Source: Bacillota bacterium (GTDB lineage: Bacteria; Bacillota; Clostridia; Lachnospirales; Lachnospiraceae). Taken from it: a stretch of DNA of 64,000 nt. The notes beneath the pieces are model-generated. The model saw only the letters and a list, made by a program, of their open reading frames with translations. It was not told the origin of the DNA and made no database searches. Both the position numbers and the translations under genes were made by a program. The first letter of the stretch is position 1, and every line of letters begins with the position of its first letter. Positions 52,298 to 61,021 of the stretch are shown piece after piece. The stretch covers positions 71,023 to 135,022 of the forward strand of contig JAEXOU010000011.1 of the NCBI GenBank assembly GCA_023439125.1, given 5' to 3'.

Positions 52298-52642
52298 TTA
52301 TTTGTAATTATCTTTGTTGTTATTTTTGTAGCTATTGGAATTCTTGTTATTTGAGTTGTCACTTGTACTATTCTTATAACTAGAATTATTATTCATGTTG
52401 TTGTTAGAATTATTATTCATGTTGTTGCTAGAATAGTTACTTGTGTTATTTTGGTTGTTGGAATAGTTACTTGTGCTGTTCTGGTTGTTGGAATAGTTAC
52501 TTGTTCCGTTTTGATAGTTTGAGTTATCTTTATAACTTGAACTATTCTTGGATGCATTTTTTGAAGTACTGTCCTTGTAGCCACTTGCATTCTTGGATGC
52601 ATTTTTTGAATTGTACTCGCTGTTGTTAAAATCTGATGACAT
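52298..52642 (-). CDS. Low-complexity Asn/Ser-rich protein
   Basis: The 114-residue protein is made almost entirely of Asn, Ser, Lys, Tyr and Thr. Repeats NYSNNQNSTS and KNASKNASGYKDSTS are visible, and the DNA shows tandem copies of a unit with TTGTTGGAATAG around 52455-52500. There is no membrane segment or catalytic motif, so it should be disordered. A perfect GGAGG precedes the ATG and a strong terminator follows, so it is a real, expressed gene. Such proteins occur in spore coats or as stress-related disordered proteins; no function can be given. Confidence 0.7.
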   Translation of the reverse strand: MSSDFNNSEYNSKNASKNASGYKDSTSKNASKNSSSYKDNSNYQNGTSNYSNNQNSTSNYSNNQNNTSNYSSNNMNNNSNNNMNNNSSYKNSTSDNSNNKNSNSYKNNNKDNYK

Positions 52643-52869
52643 AATACTGCCTCCTAATTGATTATATATTAAAACTACATAGGCTAGTATGGTCTAAAAT
52701 ATAGAATTTATTCATCTAATAAGCATTTTTTTGTCCACAGATTTTTTTGTATGATACAAATTATTTATTGCAATTTCACATAATATGTAGTATTATTTAG
52801 TTGTATCATTGATTGTAAAATCGTGATACGCTATATAACCCCTTATTAATTATTTATACTCCCCTCAAC

Positions 52870-52902
52870 GAAACAGCCGGTAGCTCCCCTACCGGCTGTT
52901 TC
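52870..52902 (-). terminator. Terminator-like hairpin behind the DUF1700 gene
   Basis: GAAACAGCCGGTAG (52870-52883) is the perfect complement of 52889-52902 around the loop CTCCC. T tract is short. Confidence 0.75.
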
Positions 52903-52938
52903 ACTTTATAAAACTTCACAAATCATAAACTTTTTAAT

Positions 52939-53448
52939 CTAATGTCGTCGAATCTGATTTCCAATCCACGTCACACCAATAACAATAAGAAGAATTGGTA
53001 ATAAAAACTTGATAAATAATCTTAAAACAACCGCACCAAGCCAAAACACAGTGCCAAGAATTAAAAGTAAAGTAAGTATGAACCCAATGCCGATTGCCCA
53101 TCCTATGACTTTCAATTTACGTTGTGATAATGGCTTTCTATTGAACATTTTATCCCCATAACCAGTACTCTCTTGATGAACTTCTCCCTCTTGATATTGG
53201 CCAGTTCGAGTACTTGAATTTACATCTTCATAGCGTTTACTTGGATGACTTAATTGATACGTATCAACAATAGTTCTTGCAATTAGCCTTGGATCCCCCA
53301 ATTCTTGCATGACTTCAGCTTCTGATTTTACACGTTTTTTAGAGTCTATATAATCCCTATAATATTGAACATTTGACCGAACTTCATGACTCGGTAGTTC
53401 TCCAGATAGACTTGTCTCAAGTATACTTAAAAAATCTTGTTCCGTCAT
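52939..53448 (-). CDS. DUF1700 (HAAS) membrane protein
   Basis: The 169-residue protein begins with the HAAS/DUF1700 helical domain (MTEQDFLSILETSL...YYRDYI, SEAEVMQELGDPRLIARTI) that is common in membrane regulators. Two or three membrane segments follow at about 113-165 (GWAIGIGFILTLLLILGTVFWLGAVVLRLFI). In other Firmicutes DUF1700 genes often sit beside PadR regulators, which I do not see here. Cytoplasmic domain binding to a regulator is possible but speculative. It is divergent from the ABC-F gene. Confidence 0.85.
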   Translation of the reverse strand: MTEQDFLSILETSLSGELPSHEVRSNVQYYRDYIDSKKRVKSEAEVMQELGDPRLIARTIVDTYQLSHPSKRYEDVNSSTRTGQYQEGEVHQESTGYGDKMFNRKPLSQRKLKVIGWAIGIGFILTLLLILGTVFWLGAVVLRLFIKFLLPILLIVIGVTWIGNQIRRH

Positions 53449-53760
53449 ATTAGCTCCTTCTATATGAGTATTCCTTATGCCACTTCATACTATATGTTAG
53501 AATAACTCTATCACCTAATTTTTAACCATTGTAGCACACTGTTTCAATATGGTAAATGTTCCTTTGATTAAAATATACTTAAATTTTCAAAATTCTACAT
53601 TATACTCCACTTATAGGATACAAGTGTGAATTAGTCTTTGCTCTTGCCAATTTCCAACATATCATGTAAAATAGTAAGAATTGATGCATTTTTCGTATTC
53701 TATTTCATTGCGTATGAATGCTAAATTTATTGGAAAGCCTATAAAGCAAGGAGTTTATAT
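53449..53760. other. Divergent region between DUF1700 and ABC-F genes
   Basis: It contains promoters for both sides. TTGCCA (53644-53649), a 17-bp spacer and TAAAAT (53667-53672) point to the ABC-F gene. The rest is AT-rich, with no hairpin or repeat that I can support. Confidence 0.5.
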
Positions 53761-55314
53761 ATGAGTATATTAAATGTAACTAACCTTAACCATGGTTTTG
53801 GTGAACGAATGATTTTCCATGATGTATCTTTTCGTCTTCTAAAGGGAGAGCACATCGGCCTTGTTGGTGCAAATGGTGAGGGTAAATCCACCTTCATGAA
53901 TATTATTACAAATAAGTTAATGCCAGATGAGGGAAACGTTGAATGGTCAAAAAACGTTCGTGTTGGATATTTGGATCAGCACTCTGTCCTTGAAAAAGGA
54001 ATGACAATTCGTGATGTTTTAAAGTCAGCTTTTAACTTTTTATTTGAGATGGAAGCTAAAATGAATGAAATCTGCAATCAACTTGCGGATGCATCGGACG
54101 ATAAAATGGCTGAGTTAATGGAGGAGTTTGGTACTCTCCAGGATTTATTAGATGCTCATGATTTTTATGTTATTGATTCAAAAGTTGAAGAAGTTGGACG
54201 TGCACTTGGTTTAACCGATGTTGGTTTAGATAAAGATGTAACTGATTTAAGTGGTGGTCAAAGAACTAAGGTACTTTTAGGTAAACTACTACTTGAAAAA
54301 CCTGATATTCTTTTATTAGATGAGCCTACAAACTACCTTGATGTCGAACATATTGAATGGTTAAAAAGATATTTACAGGAATATGAGAATGCTTTTATCT
54401 TAATTTCACATGATATTCCATTCTTAAATAGTGTTATTAACTTAGTTTATCATATGGAAAATGGTGAACTAAATCGATATGTTGGAAATTATGACAAGTT
54501 CCAAGAAGTATATGCAGTCAAAAAGGCACAGCTTGAATCTGCTTACAAACGTCAACAACAAGAAATCAGTGAACTCCAAGACTTCGTTGCACGAAATAAA
54601 GCTAGAGTATCGACTCGAAATATGGCGATGTCTCGTCAAAAGAAACTGGATAAAATGGACATCATTGAATTGGCCAAGGAAAAACCAAAACCAGAGTTTT
54701 CTTTTAAAGAAGCACGTGCAGCTAGTCGTTATATTTTTGAAACGCATCATCTTGTGATTGGTTATGATGAGCCATTATCTCGTCCGATTAATCTTACGAT
54801 GGAGCGTGGTGACCGTATGGTTTTATGTGGTGCTAATGGGATTGGAAAAACAACACTTCTAAAAAGTATTCTTGGGATTATTCCACCTTTACAAGGAAAA
54901 GTAATTCTAGGCGATTATTTATATAAAGGCTACTTTGAGCAAGAAATGACTGGGGCAAAAAATAATACATGTATAGAAGAACTTTGGCAAGAATATCCTT
55001 CTTGGACGCAATATGAATGCCGTTCTGCCCTCGCTAAATGTGGTTTAACTACCAATCATATTGAAAGTCAGGTAAGAGTATTAAGTGGTGGTGAGCAAGC
55101 CAAAGTACGTCTTTGCAAATTAATGAATCGTGAGACAAATATTCTATTATTAGATGAGCCTACGAACCACTTAGATGTTGATGCAAAAGAAGAATTAAAA
55201 CGTGCATTAAAGGCATATAAGGGAAGTATCCTTTTAATTTGCCATGAGCCAGAATTTTATGAAGATTGGGCTACAAAAATTATCGACTGTAGCGAATGGT
55301 CTACAAAAATCTAA
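53761..55314 (+). CDS. ABC-F family ATPase
   Basis: A 517-residue cytoplasmic protein with two ATPase domains and no membrane part. Domain 1 has GANGEGKST (about 36-44), LSGGQRTKVLLGKLL and DEPTNYLD; domain 2 has GANGIGKTT (about 359-367), LSGGEQAKVRLCKL and DEPTNHLD. The linker between them (about 240-300) is charged and matches the P-site interaction motif of translation factors. ABC-F proteins act on the ribosome. The family also includes antibiotic-resistance members; the closest in overall shape is the YkpA/YbiT housekeeping branch. The start ATG follows AAGGAG. Plus strand, single. Confidence 0.9.
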   Translation: MSILNVTNLNHGFGERMIFHDVSFRLLKGEHIGLVGANGEGKSTFMNIITNKLMPDEGNVEWSKNVRVGYLDQHSVLEKGMTIRDVLKSAFNFLFEMEAKMNEICNQLADASDDKMAELMEEFGTLQDLLDAHDFYVIDSKVEEVGRALGLTDVGLDKDVTDLSGGQRTKVLLGKLLLEKPDILLLDEPTNYLDVEHIEWLKRYLQEYENAFILISHDIPFLNSVINLVYHMENGELNRYVGNYDKFQEVYAVKKAQLESAYKRQQQEISELQDFVARNKARVSTRNMAMSRQKKLDKMDIIELAKEKPKPEFSFKEARAASRYIFETHHLVIGYDEPLSRPINLTMERGDRMVLCGANGIGKTTLLKSILGIIPPLQGKVILGDYLYKGYFEQEMTGAKNNTCIEELWQEYPSWTQYECRSALAKCGLTTNHIESQVRVLSGGEQAKVRLCKLMNRETNILLLDEPTNHLDVDAKEELKRALKAYKGSILLICHEPEFYEDWATKIIDCSEWSTKI

Positions 55315-55324
55315 AGGGATTCGT

Positions 55325-55468
55325 AGAACAAAAGTGTGCTTCGCACGCTCTCACGAGTAACACTTTACAAGCACAGCTTTTGTTCCGCGCCGTAGCATAG
55401 CGTAGTGCGCATCCTGCGGAACATTTTTTATATATTAGGAAATTCAGAGGAATTTCCTAATATATAAA
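55325..55468. repeat. Dispersed repeat A, copy 2
   Basis: About 90% identical to 16669-16809 over the whole length, including AACAAAAGTGTGCTTCGCAC, TTTACAAGCACAGCTTTTGTTCCGCGC and the closing hairpin TATATTAGGAAATTC/GAATTTCCTAATATA. It begins 11 bp after the ABC-F stop codon. Confidence 0.8.
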
Positions 55469-55470
55469 AT

Positions 55471-55524
55471 AGGATTTTATTGATGATTGGTAATCTTAAG
55501 ATTGCCTATCATCAATAAAATCCT
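55471..55524. terminator. Bidirectional terminator between ABC-F and histidine kinase genes
   Basis: GGATTTTATTGATGAT and GGTAATC pair over about 24 positions with GATTGCC and ATCATCAATAAAATCC around TTAA. It lies between convergent genes; TTTA follows on the plus strand. Confidence 0.75.
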
Positions 55525-55537
55525 TTATATATTTCCT

Positions 55538-56437
55538 CTAATTCTCTATTTTCATCACAATTGTAATTATAAACTCACCTTCAACGGATGAAGCACTAAT
55601 TGTACCTCCCATCTTTTCCACTAATTCCTTTGCGATGGATAAACCTAATCCAGTAGAAATATGTGTTCTTGCCTGATCAGCTTTATAAAATCGTTCAAAA
55701 ATCATCGATAAATCAATCGGATTTTCTTCATCAAAAATATTATGAAACTCTATGGATATATATTTCTCATTCTCCTCTGTTGTCAGCAAAAATTTATCTT
55801 TTCCATGTTCTAAAATATTTTTAATCACATTTTGAAATACCCTTTTTAGTCCGATTTCATTTGCGCTTACAAATACCTCATTCTCAGACAAACTAATCCT
55901 AGGTTCAATTTCTCGACTTGTGAATTCTTGATAAAAATCAAACATACAACTATAAAGAAGTTTCGTCACATTGCACTTTGTAATATCCATTACATAGGAG
56001 TCATTTTGCAATTTCATATATAAAAACAACTGTTCCAATAAATCCTTTAGGCTCTCAATTCTACCATTAATAATCTGATAATAACGTTCACGTTCTTTTT
56101 CATCCTTACATTCCTTTAATAGCTCGAAATAACCATCTAATGATGTTAAAGGTGTTCTTATATCATGCGAAAGATTCGTGATTAAGCTTTTCAAGGAATA
56201 CTCTTTACGATATACTTCTTGTTCAAGCTCTTTATGCCTTTCAATTAACTTATTCAGTTGTGATACAAGTTCGTTAATTTCAGGATATGTGATCTCTTGA
56301 GTAATTCTTAAATTAGAGTCATTCTCCTTTATAAATAGTAATTCCTTCTGTAGCATTTTAATTTGATTTCGATACATGCGAAACCTAATATACGTCACTA
56401 TTGCTATTAACACAGAACCAAGAGTCCACCAAATCAT
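55538..56437 (-). CDS. Sensor histidine kinase
   Basis: A 299-residue membrane kinase with one clear membrane segment at 1-17, little or no outside loop, a HAMP-like helix (about 18-90), the phosphorylated histidine in LSHDIRTPLTSLDGY (about 95-109), N box VIKNILEHG (about 215) and G box STGLGLSIAKEL (about 261-272). The lack of a sensor domain suggests it detects its partner transporter, as in BceS-type systems. It is the last gene of the response regulator/ABC ATPase/permease operon. Confidence 0.92.
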   Translation of the reverse strand: MIWWTLGSVLIAIVTYIRFRMYRNQIKMLQKELLFIKENDSNLRITQEITYPEINELVSQLNKLIERHKELEQEVYRKEYSLKSLITNLSHDIRTPLTSLDGYFELLKECKDEKERERYYQIINGRIESLKDLLEQLFLYMKLQNDSYVMDITKCNVTKLLYSCMFDFYQEFTSREIEPRISLSENEVFVSANEIGLKRVFQNVIKNILEHGKDKFLLTTEENEKYISIEFHNIFDEENPIDLSMIFERFYKADQARTHISTGLGLSIAKELVEKMGGTISASSVEGEFIITIVMKIEN

Positions 56438-56451
56438 ATTCTCTTCCTTTA

Positions 56452-57267
56452 CTACTTTATATCTTGCCGTTTTAATACAACCGTACTGCCTAATAAGAAT
56501 ACAAAAAGAACAATTACTGACATGATAATTGCGCGTAAATAAATTGTATTATCATATTGTATTGGCAATATTCTTATCAAAATTGTCAATTCATAATCAC
56601 ATAATGTAACGGGGAATTTTAAACTATCAAGCAGCTGAGGAATTAAGGTTAATATGCCTGCACTCATGGAAATTGTGAGTGCCATTGCAATACCCATGTT
56701 ACGAATTACATTACATGCGAAAACACATAGTGATAATAGTGCAATTTGTATTAAAATCTGTACCCCAAGATAGCCAAGTATTCCTCCAAAATTATCTACT
56801 CTAATACCTGGAAAAAATATAAGAAGACATATGAAAACAGTTATAAAACTTATGATCACTTCTATTACTGTATATACCACCATAACAATTGTCTTTGATA
56901 TGCTTGATTGTTTACGGTAATTTTTTCTACTAATAACATTCTTAATAAATCCTGAACTATGATCAGTAGATACAAATATCGTACAGAATATCGCTCCTAA
57001 TAATAAGATGACTCCACCGTTATATAGAATTACCATTACATCATCTACTGAGAAATTATCTTCGATAACGATTGGATTTCCTACTGAAATACTAAAATCA
57101 GGAAGTCCTTCTTCTGTATTTACCTTCGTCATCTTATCAAGTTCTAACGTCTGTCGTTTTAAAGACCATATATTAGCTACAAAACATAAGACAGCAATCA
57201 GTATTGTAATGTATAGGCTTTTACTCTTAAATGCACGATATAAATCCATCTTAATTGTGTTAAGCAT
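56452..57267 (-). CDS. ABC transporter permease (BcrB-like)
   Basis: A 271-residue permease with six membrane segments, beginning with the cytoplasmic helix NTIKMDLYRAFKSKSLY and one segment (about 18-37), a long first outside loop (about 40-75) and five more. It has the shape of the lantibiotic-immunity/bacitracin permeases. A GTG at 57276 overlaps the ribosome binding site GGAGG, so the ATG at 57267 is used. It overlaps the ATPase gene by 8 bp and is followed after 14 bp by the kinase gene. Confidence 0.88.
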   Translation of the reverse strand: MLNTIKMDLYRAFKSKSLYITILIAVLCFVANIWSLKRQTLELDKMTKVNTEEGLPDFSISVGNPIVIEDNFSVDDVMVILYNGGVILLLGAIFCTIFVSTDHSSGFIKNVISRKNYRKQSSISKTIVMVVYTVIEVIISFITVFICLLIFFPGIRVDNFGGILGYLGVQILIQIALLSLCVFACNVIRNMGIAMALTISMSAGILTLIPQLLDSLKFPVTLCDYELTILIRILPIQYDNTIYLRAIIMSVIVLFVFLLGSTVVLKRQDIK

Positions 57268-58180
57268 GAGAAGCACCTCCTGTAAGATTAATAAAATATG
57301 TCTCTAAATCATCGCTGGTAACCTTTAAGGAATTGACTAATATACCATTGGATGCGAGCGTCATATTGATTAATCCTGAGTCCTGGATTTTCTCAAAGAC
57401 ATAAACTTTCTGAGTGCTTATTACCTTATAATCGTATATTTTTAGTTTTTCTTCTAATATAGCGCATACTTGCTTAATCTGTGAGGTCTCAATCTCAATT
57501 CTTTCAGTACAACGCTCAAATAATTCTTCTTTTGTTAGCATCTGAATTAAAACCCCATTATTTATGATTGCATACTTTGTTGCAATTTTAGATAACTCCT
57601 CTAAAATATGACTTGATATGATAATCGTTATATTCTTTTCTCTATTTAACTTTAAAATAGTATCTCTTACTTCTACAATACCTTGTGGATCTAATCCATT
57701 AATTGGCTCATCAAGCACTAATATATCAGGATTTCCAACTAAGGCTAATGCGATTCCTAATCTTTGCTTCATTCCTAATGAGAAATTCTTTATTTTCTTC
57801 TTCCCAGTATCTGATAATCCTACAAGTTCAAGTAACTCCAAAATATAATTCTTATCGTTAATTCCATATGCTAAACATTTAGCCTTAATGTTCTCAAAGG
57901 CAGTCATATTACCAATTAGCCCAGGTGACTCAATTAAAACACCAAGACGTGAAAAAAGTTGAGGATATCTCTCACAATCCTTTCCAAATATCTCAATCTT
58001 ACCTTTCGTTGGAAAAGATAATCCACTTATCATTTTTAAAAAGGTGGTTTTTCCAGCTCCATTACGCCCAATGAATCCGTAAATGTCGCCACGTTGTATT
58101 TCAATACTAACTTCGTTCACCGCAGTTTGTTCTTTAAATCTTTTAGTTAAAGAACTTGTTCTTAATAATACTTCACTCAT
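57260..58180 (-). CDS. ABC transporter ATPase (BcrA-like)
   Basis: A 306-residue ATPase with Walker A GRNGAGKTT (about 37-45), signature SLGMKQRLG (about 135-143) and Walker B ILVLDEPINGLDP (about 154-166). A C-terminal domain of about 90 residues follows, as in BcrA, NukF and other peptide-antibiotic exporters. It is the second gene of the operon, 93 bp after the response regulator gene, and its end overlaps the permease start. Confidence 0.92.
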   Translation of the reverse strand: MSEVLLRTSSLTKRFKEQTAVNEVSIEIQRGDIYGFIGRNGAGKTTFLKMISGLSFPTKGKIEIFGKDCERYPQLFSRLGVLIESPGLIGNMTAFENIKAKCLAYGINDKNYILELLELVGLSDTGKKKIKNFSLGMKQRLGIALALVGNPDILVLDEPINGLDPQGIVEVRDTILKLNREKNITIIISSHILEELSKIATKYAIINNGVLIQMLTKEELFERCTERIEIETSQIKQVCAILEEKLKIYDYKVISTQKVYVFEKIQDSGLINMTLASNGILVNSLKVTSDDLETYFINLTGGASHA

Positions 58181-58272
58181 TTCATTCTCCCTTTCTCCTT
58201 ATTTTTATAAACTAATTTTATAGGATAAAGATTAATATATCGCAAAGCAAAGTTAAAGAAATGGTAAAGATA

Positions 58273-58959
58273 TCATTTACTTAATTTAAATCCAATTCCC
58301 CAAACAGTATCAATGTAGTCTTCATCTGAGTACTTTTTCAGTTTCGATCTTATATTACTTATATGTACATTAATTGTTTTATCTTCCCCAATGTAATAAT
58401 CATCCCAAGCATAGTCATAAACATCTTGCTTGCTGAATATTTGATTTGGATTTGAAAGTAATAGCTCTAAAATTTTAAACTCCTGTCTTGTTAAATTTAC
58501 AAGTTGGTTCTCAACCTTTACTTCTAAGGTTGATTTTTTTAAGGATAACTTCTTATATACAAATTCCTTATTTTGCTCATCGTTTACTGATTCTGCTTCA
58601 TAACGTCTTAGCTGAACTTTCACCCTAGCAATTAGCTCTCGTATCTCGAATGGTTTTGTTAAATAATCATCTGCCCCTATGGTAAGAAGCTCTACTTTTG
58701 TGTCTAGCTGATCTTTTGCCGATAGAACTATAATTGGTGTTTTCTTCTCGTTACAATATTGCTTGATGAAATCCTCTCCTGATATACCAGGGAGCATCAG
58801 ATCCAATATAATTAATTCATATTGCTGCATCTTTGTGCAAAGCAATGCCTCTGTCCCTGAAAATGCTTGCGTACAATCGAATCCTTCCCTCTCTAGCACC
58901 TCATGAAGCATATTACTAATATTGATATCGTCTTCTACGACTAATATTCTCTTACTCAT
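58273..58959 (-). CDS. OmpR-family response regulator
   Basis: A 228-residue regulator. The receiver has ILVVEDDINI (about 4-13, acidic pocket), the phospho-Asp in LIILDLMLPG (about 52), Thr/Ser at VLSAKD (about 77) and Lys at LTKPFE (about 100). The winged-helix DNA-binding domain (about 130-228) has KLTRQEFKILELLLSNPNQIFSKQDVYDYAW-like spacing. The frame is open to 58980, but TGGAG precedes ATG 58959. It heads the operon with the ABC transporter and kinase and should activate it. Confidence 0.94.
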   Translation of the reverse strand: MSKRILVVEDDINISNMLHEVLEREGFDCTQAFSGTEALLCTKMQQYELIILDLMLPGISGEDFIKQYCNEKKTPIIVLSAKDQLDTKVELLTIGADDYLTKPFEIRELIARVKVQLRRYEAESVNDEQNKEFVYKKLSLKKSTLEVKVENQLVNLTRQEFKILELLLSNPNQIFSKQDVYDYAWDDYYIGEDKTINVHISNIRSKLKKYSDEDYIDTVWGIGFKLSK

Positions 58960-59269
58960 ATCATTTCTCCATAAATTCATAATATATCATTCAATTACAT
59001 TTATATTTTAATCTTCATATGGTTTCTGTTCTCTCCAATACTCCCTGCAACTTTCTACTTCTGCCATTCTATATCCACTTGACATAATAATATTTATTTT
59101 ACCATATTATCCCTTAAAAAGCTACTTTTGCTAATTGTATTTGACTAAAAAGAGACATCTCTTAATTCTTAGTATCGCTGATCTACTATGCTCGAACTTT
59201 ACGACTAAGCATGTATCGTATGCTTTACATCAAATTAAGAGATGCCTCTACCTTACTTATATATCTATA
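58960..59269. other. Upstream region of the response-regulator operon and 3' flank of the chemoreceptor gene
   Basis: AT-rich. I see no encoded peptide that could be a lantibiotic precursor. The only clear structure is the terminator at 59147-59249, listed separately. Confidence 0.5.
59147..59249 (-). terminator. Terminator of the chemoreceptor operon
   Basis: AGAGACATCTCTTAATT (59151-59167) pairs with 59233-59249 (one mismatch, a G-U on one strand). An inner stem AGCAT/ATGCT lies in the loop. On the minus strand TTTT follows. Confidence 0.75.
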
Positions 59270-61009
59270 TTAAAACTTCTTAAATACATTAGATCCTTGC
59301 TCAAGAAGTGCTGCAATACCCGCATTTTCTTCCATCTGAGTATTAATCACCTCGATATCTCTAACTAGATTTTGTGTGCTTTCTGCAGCACCACTAATAC
59401 CATTTGCCCCCTCATCAATCGCGCTTGTAATCATCGCAATTGAAGTGGTTATTTCATTCATTGCATTTTGTAGTTCTTCTGTCATTAATGTGAATTCTTG
59501 CATTGAGTTATGAATATAAGTTGCATTCTCCTGATACAAAAGACTGTTCTTCATAAATAGATCAAATTCAGGAAGGATAGAATCCTGCATATATTCTACT
59601 AGGTGATTCGCATTGTTCGATAAATTTTGAACTGCGATCATCACAATTCCATTAATTTGTTGGATACGATTTGCAGCTTCTTTACTTGATTCTGCAAGAT
59701 GACGGATTTCATCAGCTACTACTGCAAAACCTTTACCTGCCTCTCCAGCTCTCGCTGCTTCGATCGAAGCATTTAATGCAAGTAAATTCGTCTGACTGGA
59801 AATTCCAAGAATATCATCCGTGAGATGATTAATCTGATCGACGCTCTTACTATCCTCAATGGATTGATTTAAAATTTCAAGCATATATGCAACCTTTTGA
59901 CTTGTTTGCTCCATATTCACTCTTGCATCTTGTTCCATCTTATCCGCATTCATTTTCATGCCCACGGAAAACTCATTAATCTTGTTTGTCTTATCCGCAA
60001 TGATTGCCACATCATCTCGTACAGACTCAGCATTTCCTTTAATGCTTTTGGCTGAAAAATCTACTTCTTGCATGGTGGCCGCTAACTCTTCTGTCACCGC
60101 TGACAAATCGGATACATTATCATTAGAAGTAAGAACACTACTACGTACCTCACTTACAACCTCATCCATTCGCTTTGCATTACCCACAACTAACTTCATG
60201 ATTTCTTGAAGCTTTGCTATAAATAAATTAATAACTCCTGTAATATCCGAAATCTCATCATTCGATAGGATACTGATTCTCTGGGTTAGATCCCCTTCAT
60301 TCTGATCAATTCCTTTGACAAGATTCTGAATTTCCCTATGAATGATACTAAGCGATTTTAGCATAGTTTTATGTACAACAAACATCGCTATCACTATGAC
60401 CAAAATAATATTTACTACCATCATAGTACTTAATTTGATGGCATTCTCATACACACTTTCTAACGAAGCTCTAGCATCTATGGTGTATTGTTCTGCCTGC
60501 TCTATAATAATATTTATTTCATGGTCAATTGCTTTTGTATATTCTAATAATGGTCCATTTGCAACCTTATAAGCGTCTTCATTATTACCAGCACCACTAT
60601 AGGCCATTAAATTGGCTATCTCATACTTAATTCCTTCATAATTCGTAAGTACTTCATTATAATTCGCAAGCTCTTCCTCGTTTAGATGATGCCTATACTC
60701 CTCCAATAACGAATCCAACTCGATTTCCTTTTCTCGAATGGTATCTACCAATTCTACCATCGTATTCAAATCTGTTGCAATAATATGAGAGAGTGCTAAT
60801 TTCTGTAGAACTTGAATATCATTCTGAATCTCACTAAGTTCCAAAACTCTCATCATATATTCATCCGTAATCTTCGTTGCTGTTATATTTACCTCTTTGA
60901 GATTCTTATAGCTTTGCAGGATGGATGTAATGGCAAGAGCACTAAGTATCAATATTGGTACTAAAATCTTAACTTTTAAACTCAAACGCATTCTTTTTTT
61001 TGTCTTCAT
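59270..61009 (-). CDS. Methyl-accepting chemotaxis protein
   Basis: A 579-residue membrane receptor. Membrane segment 1 is at about 14-30, an outside four-helix bundle with no Cache domain at about 35-190, segment 2 at about 192-212, a HAMP domain at about 215-275 and the signalling hairpin at about 280-579. The tip is SQTNLLALNASIEAARAGEAGKGFAVVADEIRHLAE (about 400-435), the near-invariant core. The C-terminus has no CheR-binding pentapeptide. It is 12 bp after the solute-binding lipoprotein gene; the pair probably forms one sensing unit. Confidence 0.94.
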   Translation of the reverse strand: MKTKKRMRLSLKVKILVPILILSALAITSILQSYKNLKEVNITATKITDEYMMRVLELSEIQNDIQVLQKLALSHIIATDLNTMVELVDTIREKEIELDSLLEEYRHHLNEEELANYNEVLTNYEGIKYEIANLMAYSGAGNNEDAYKVANGPLLEYTKAIDHEINIIIEQAEQYTIDARASLESVYENAIKLSTMMVVNIILVIVIAMFVVHKTMLKSLSIIHREIQNLVKGIDQNEGDLTQRISILSNDEISDITGVINLFIAKLQEIMKLVVGNAKRMDEVVSEVRSSVLTSNDNVSDLSAVTEELAATMQEVDFSAKSIKGNAESVRDDVAIIADKTNKINEFSVGMKMNADKMEQDARVNMEQTSQKVAYMLEILNQSIEDSKSVDQINHLTDDILGISSQTNLLALNASIEAARAGEAGKGFAVVADEIRHLAESSKEAANRIQQINGIVMIAVQNLSNNANHLVEYMQDSILPEFDLFMKNSLLYQENATYIHNSMQEFTLMTEELQNAMNEITTSIAMITSAIDEGANGISGAAESTQNLVRDIEVINTQMEENAGIAALLEQGSNVFKKF

Positions 61010-61021
61010 CTGATGTCCTTC

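Noticed and set aside
53761..55314. ABC-F protein as an antibiotic-resistance factor
   Set aside because: Shape and motifs fit the housekeeping YkpA/YbiT branch better; there is no leader peptide or attenuator typical of resistance genes.
58981..59269. Possible lantibiotic precursor gene near the BcrAB-type operon
   Set aside because: No short frame with leader-like sequence, cysteines and a ribosome binding site is present.
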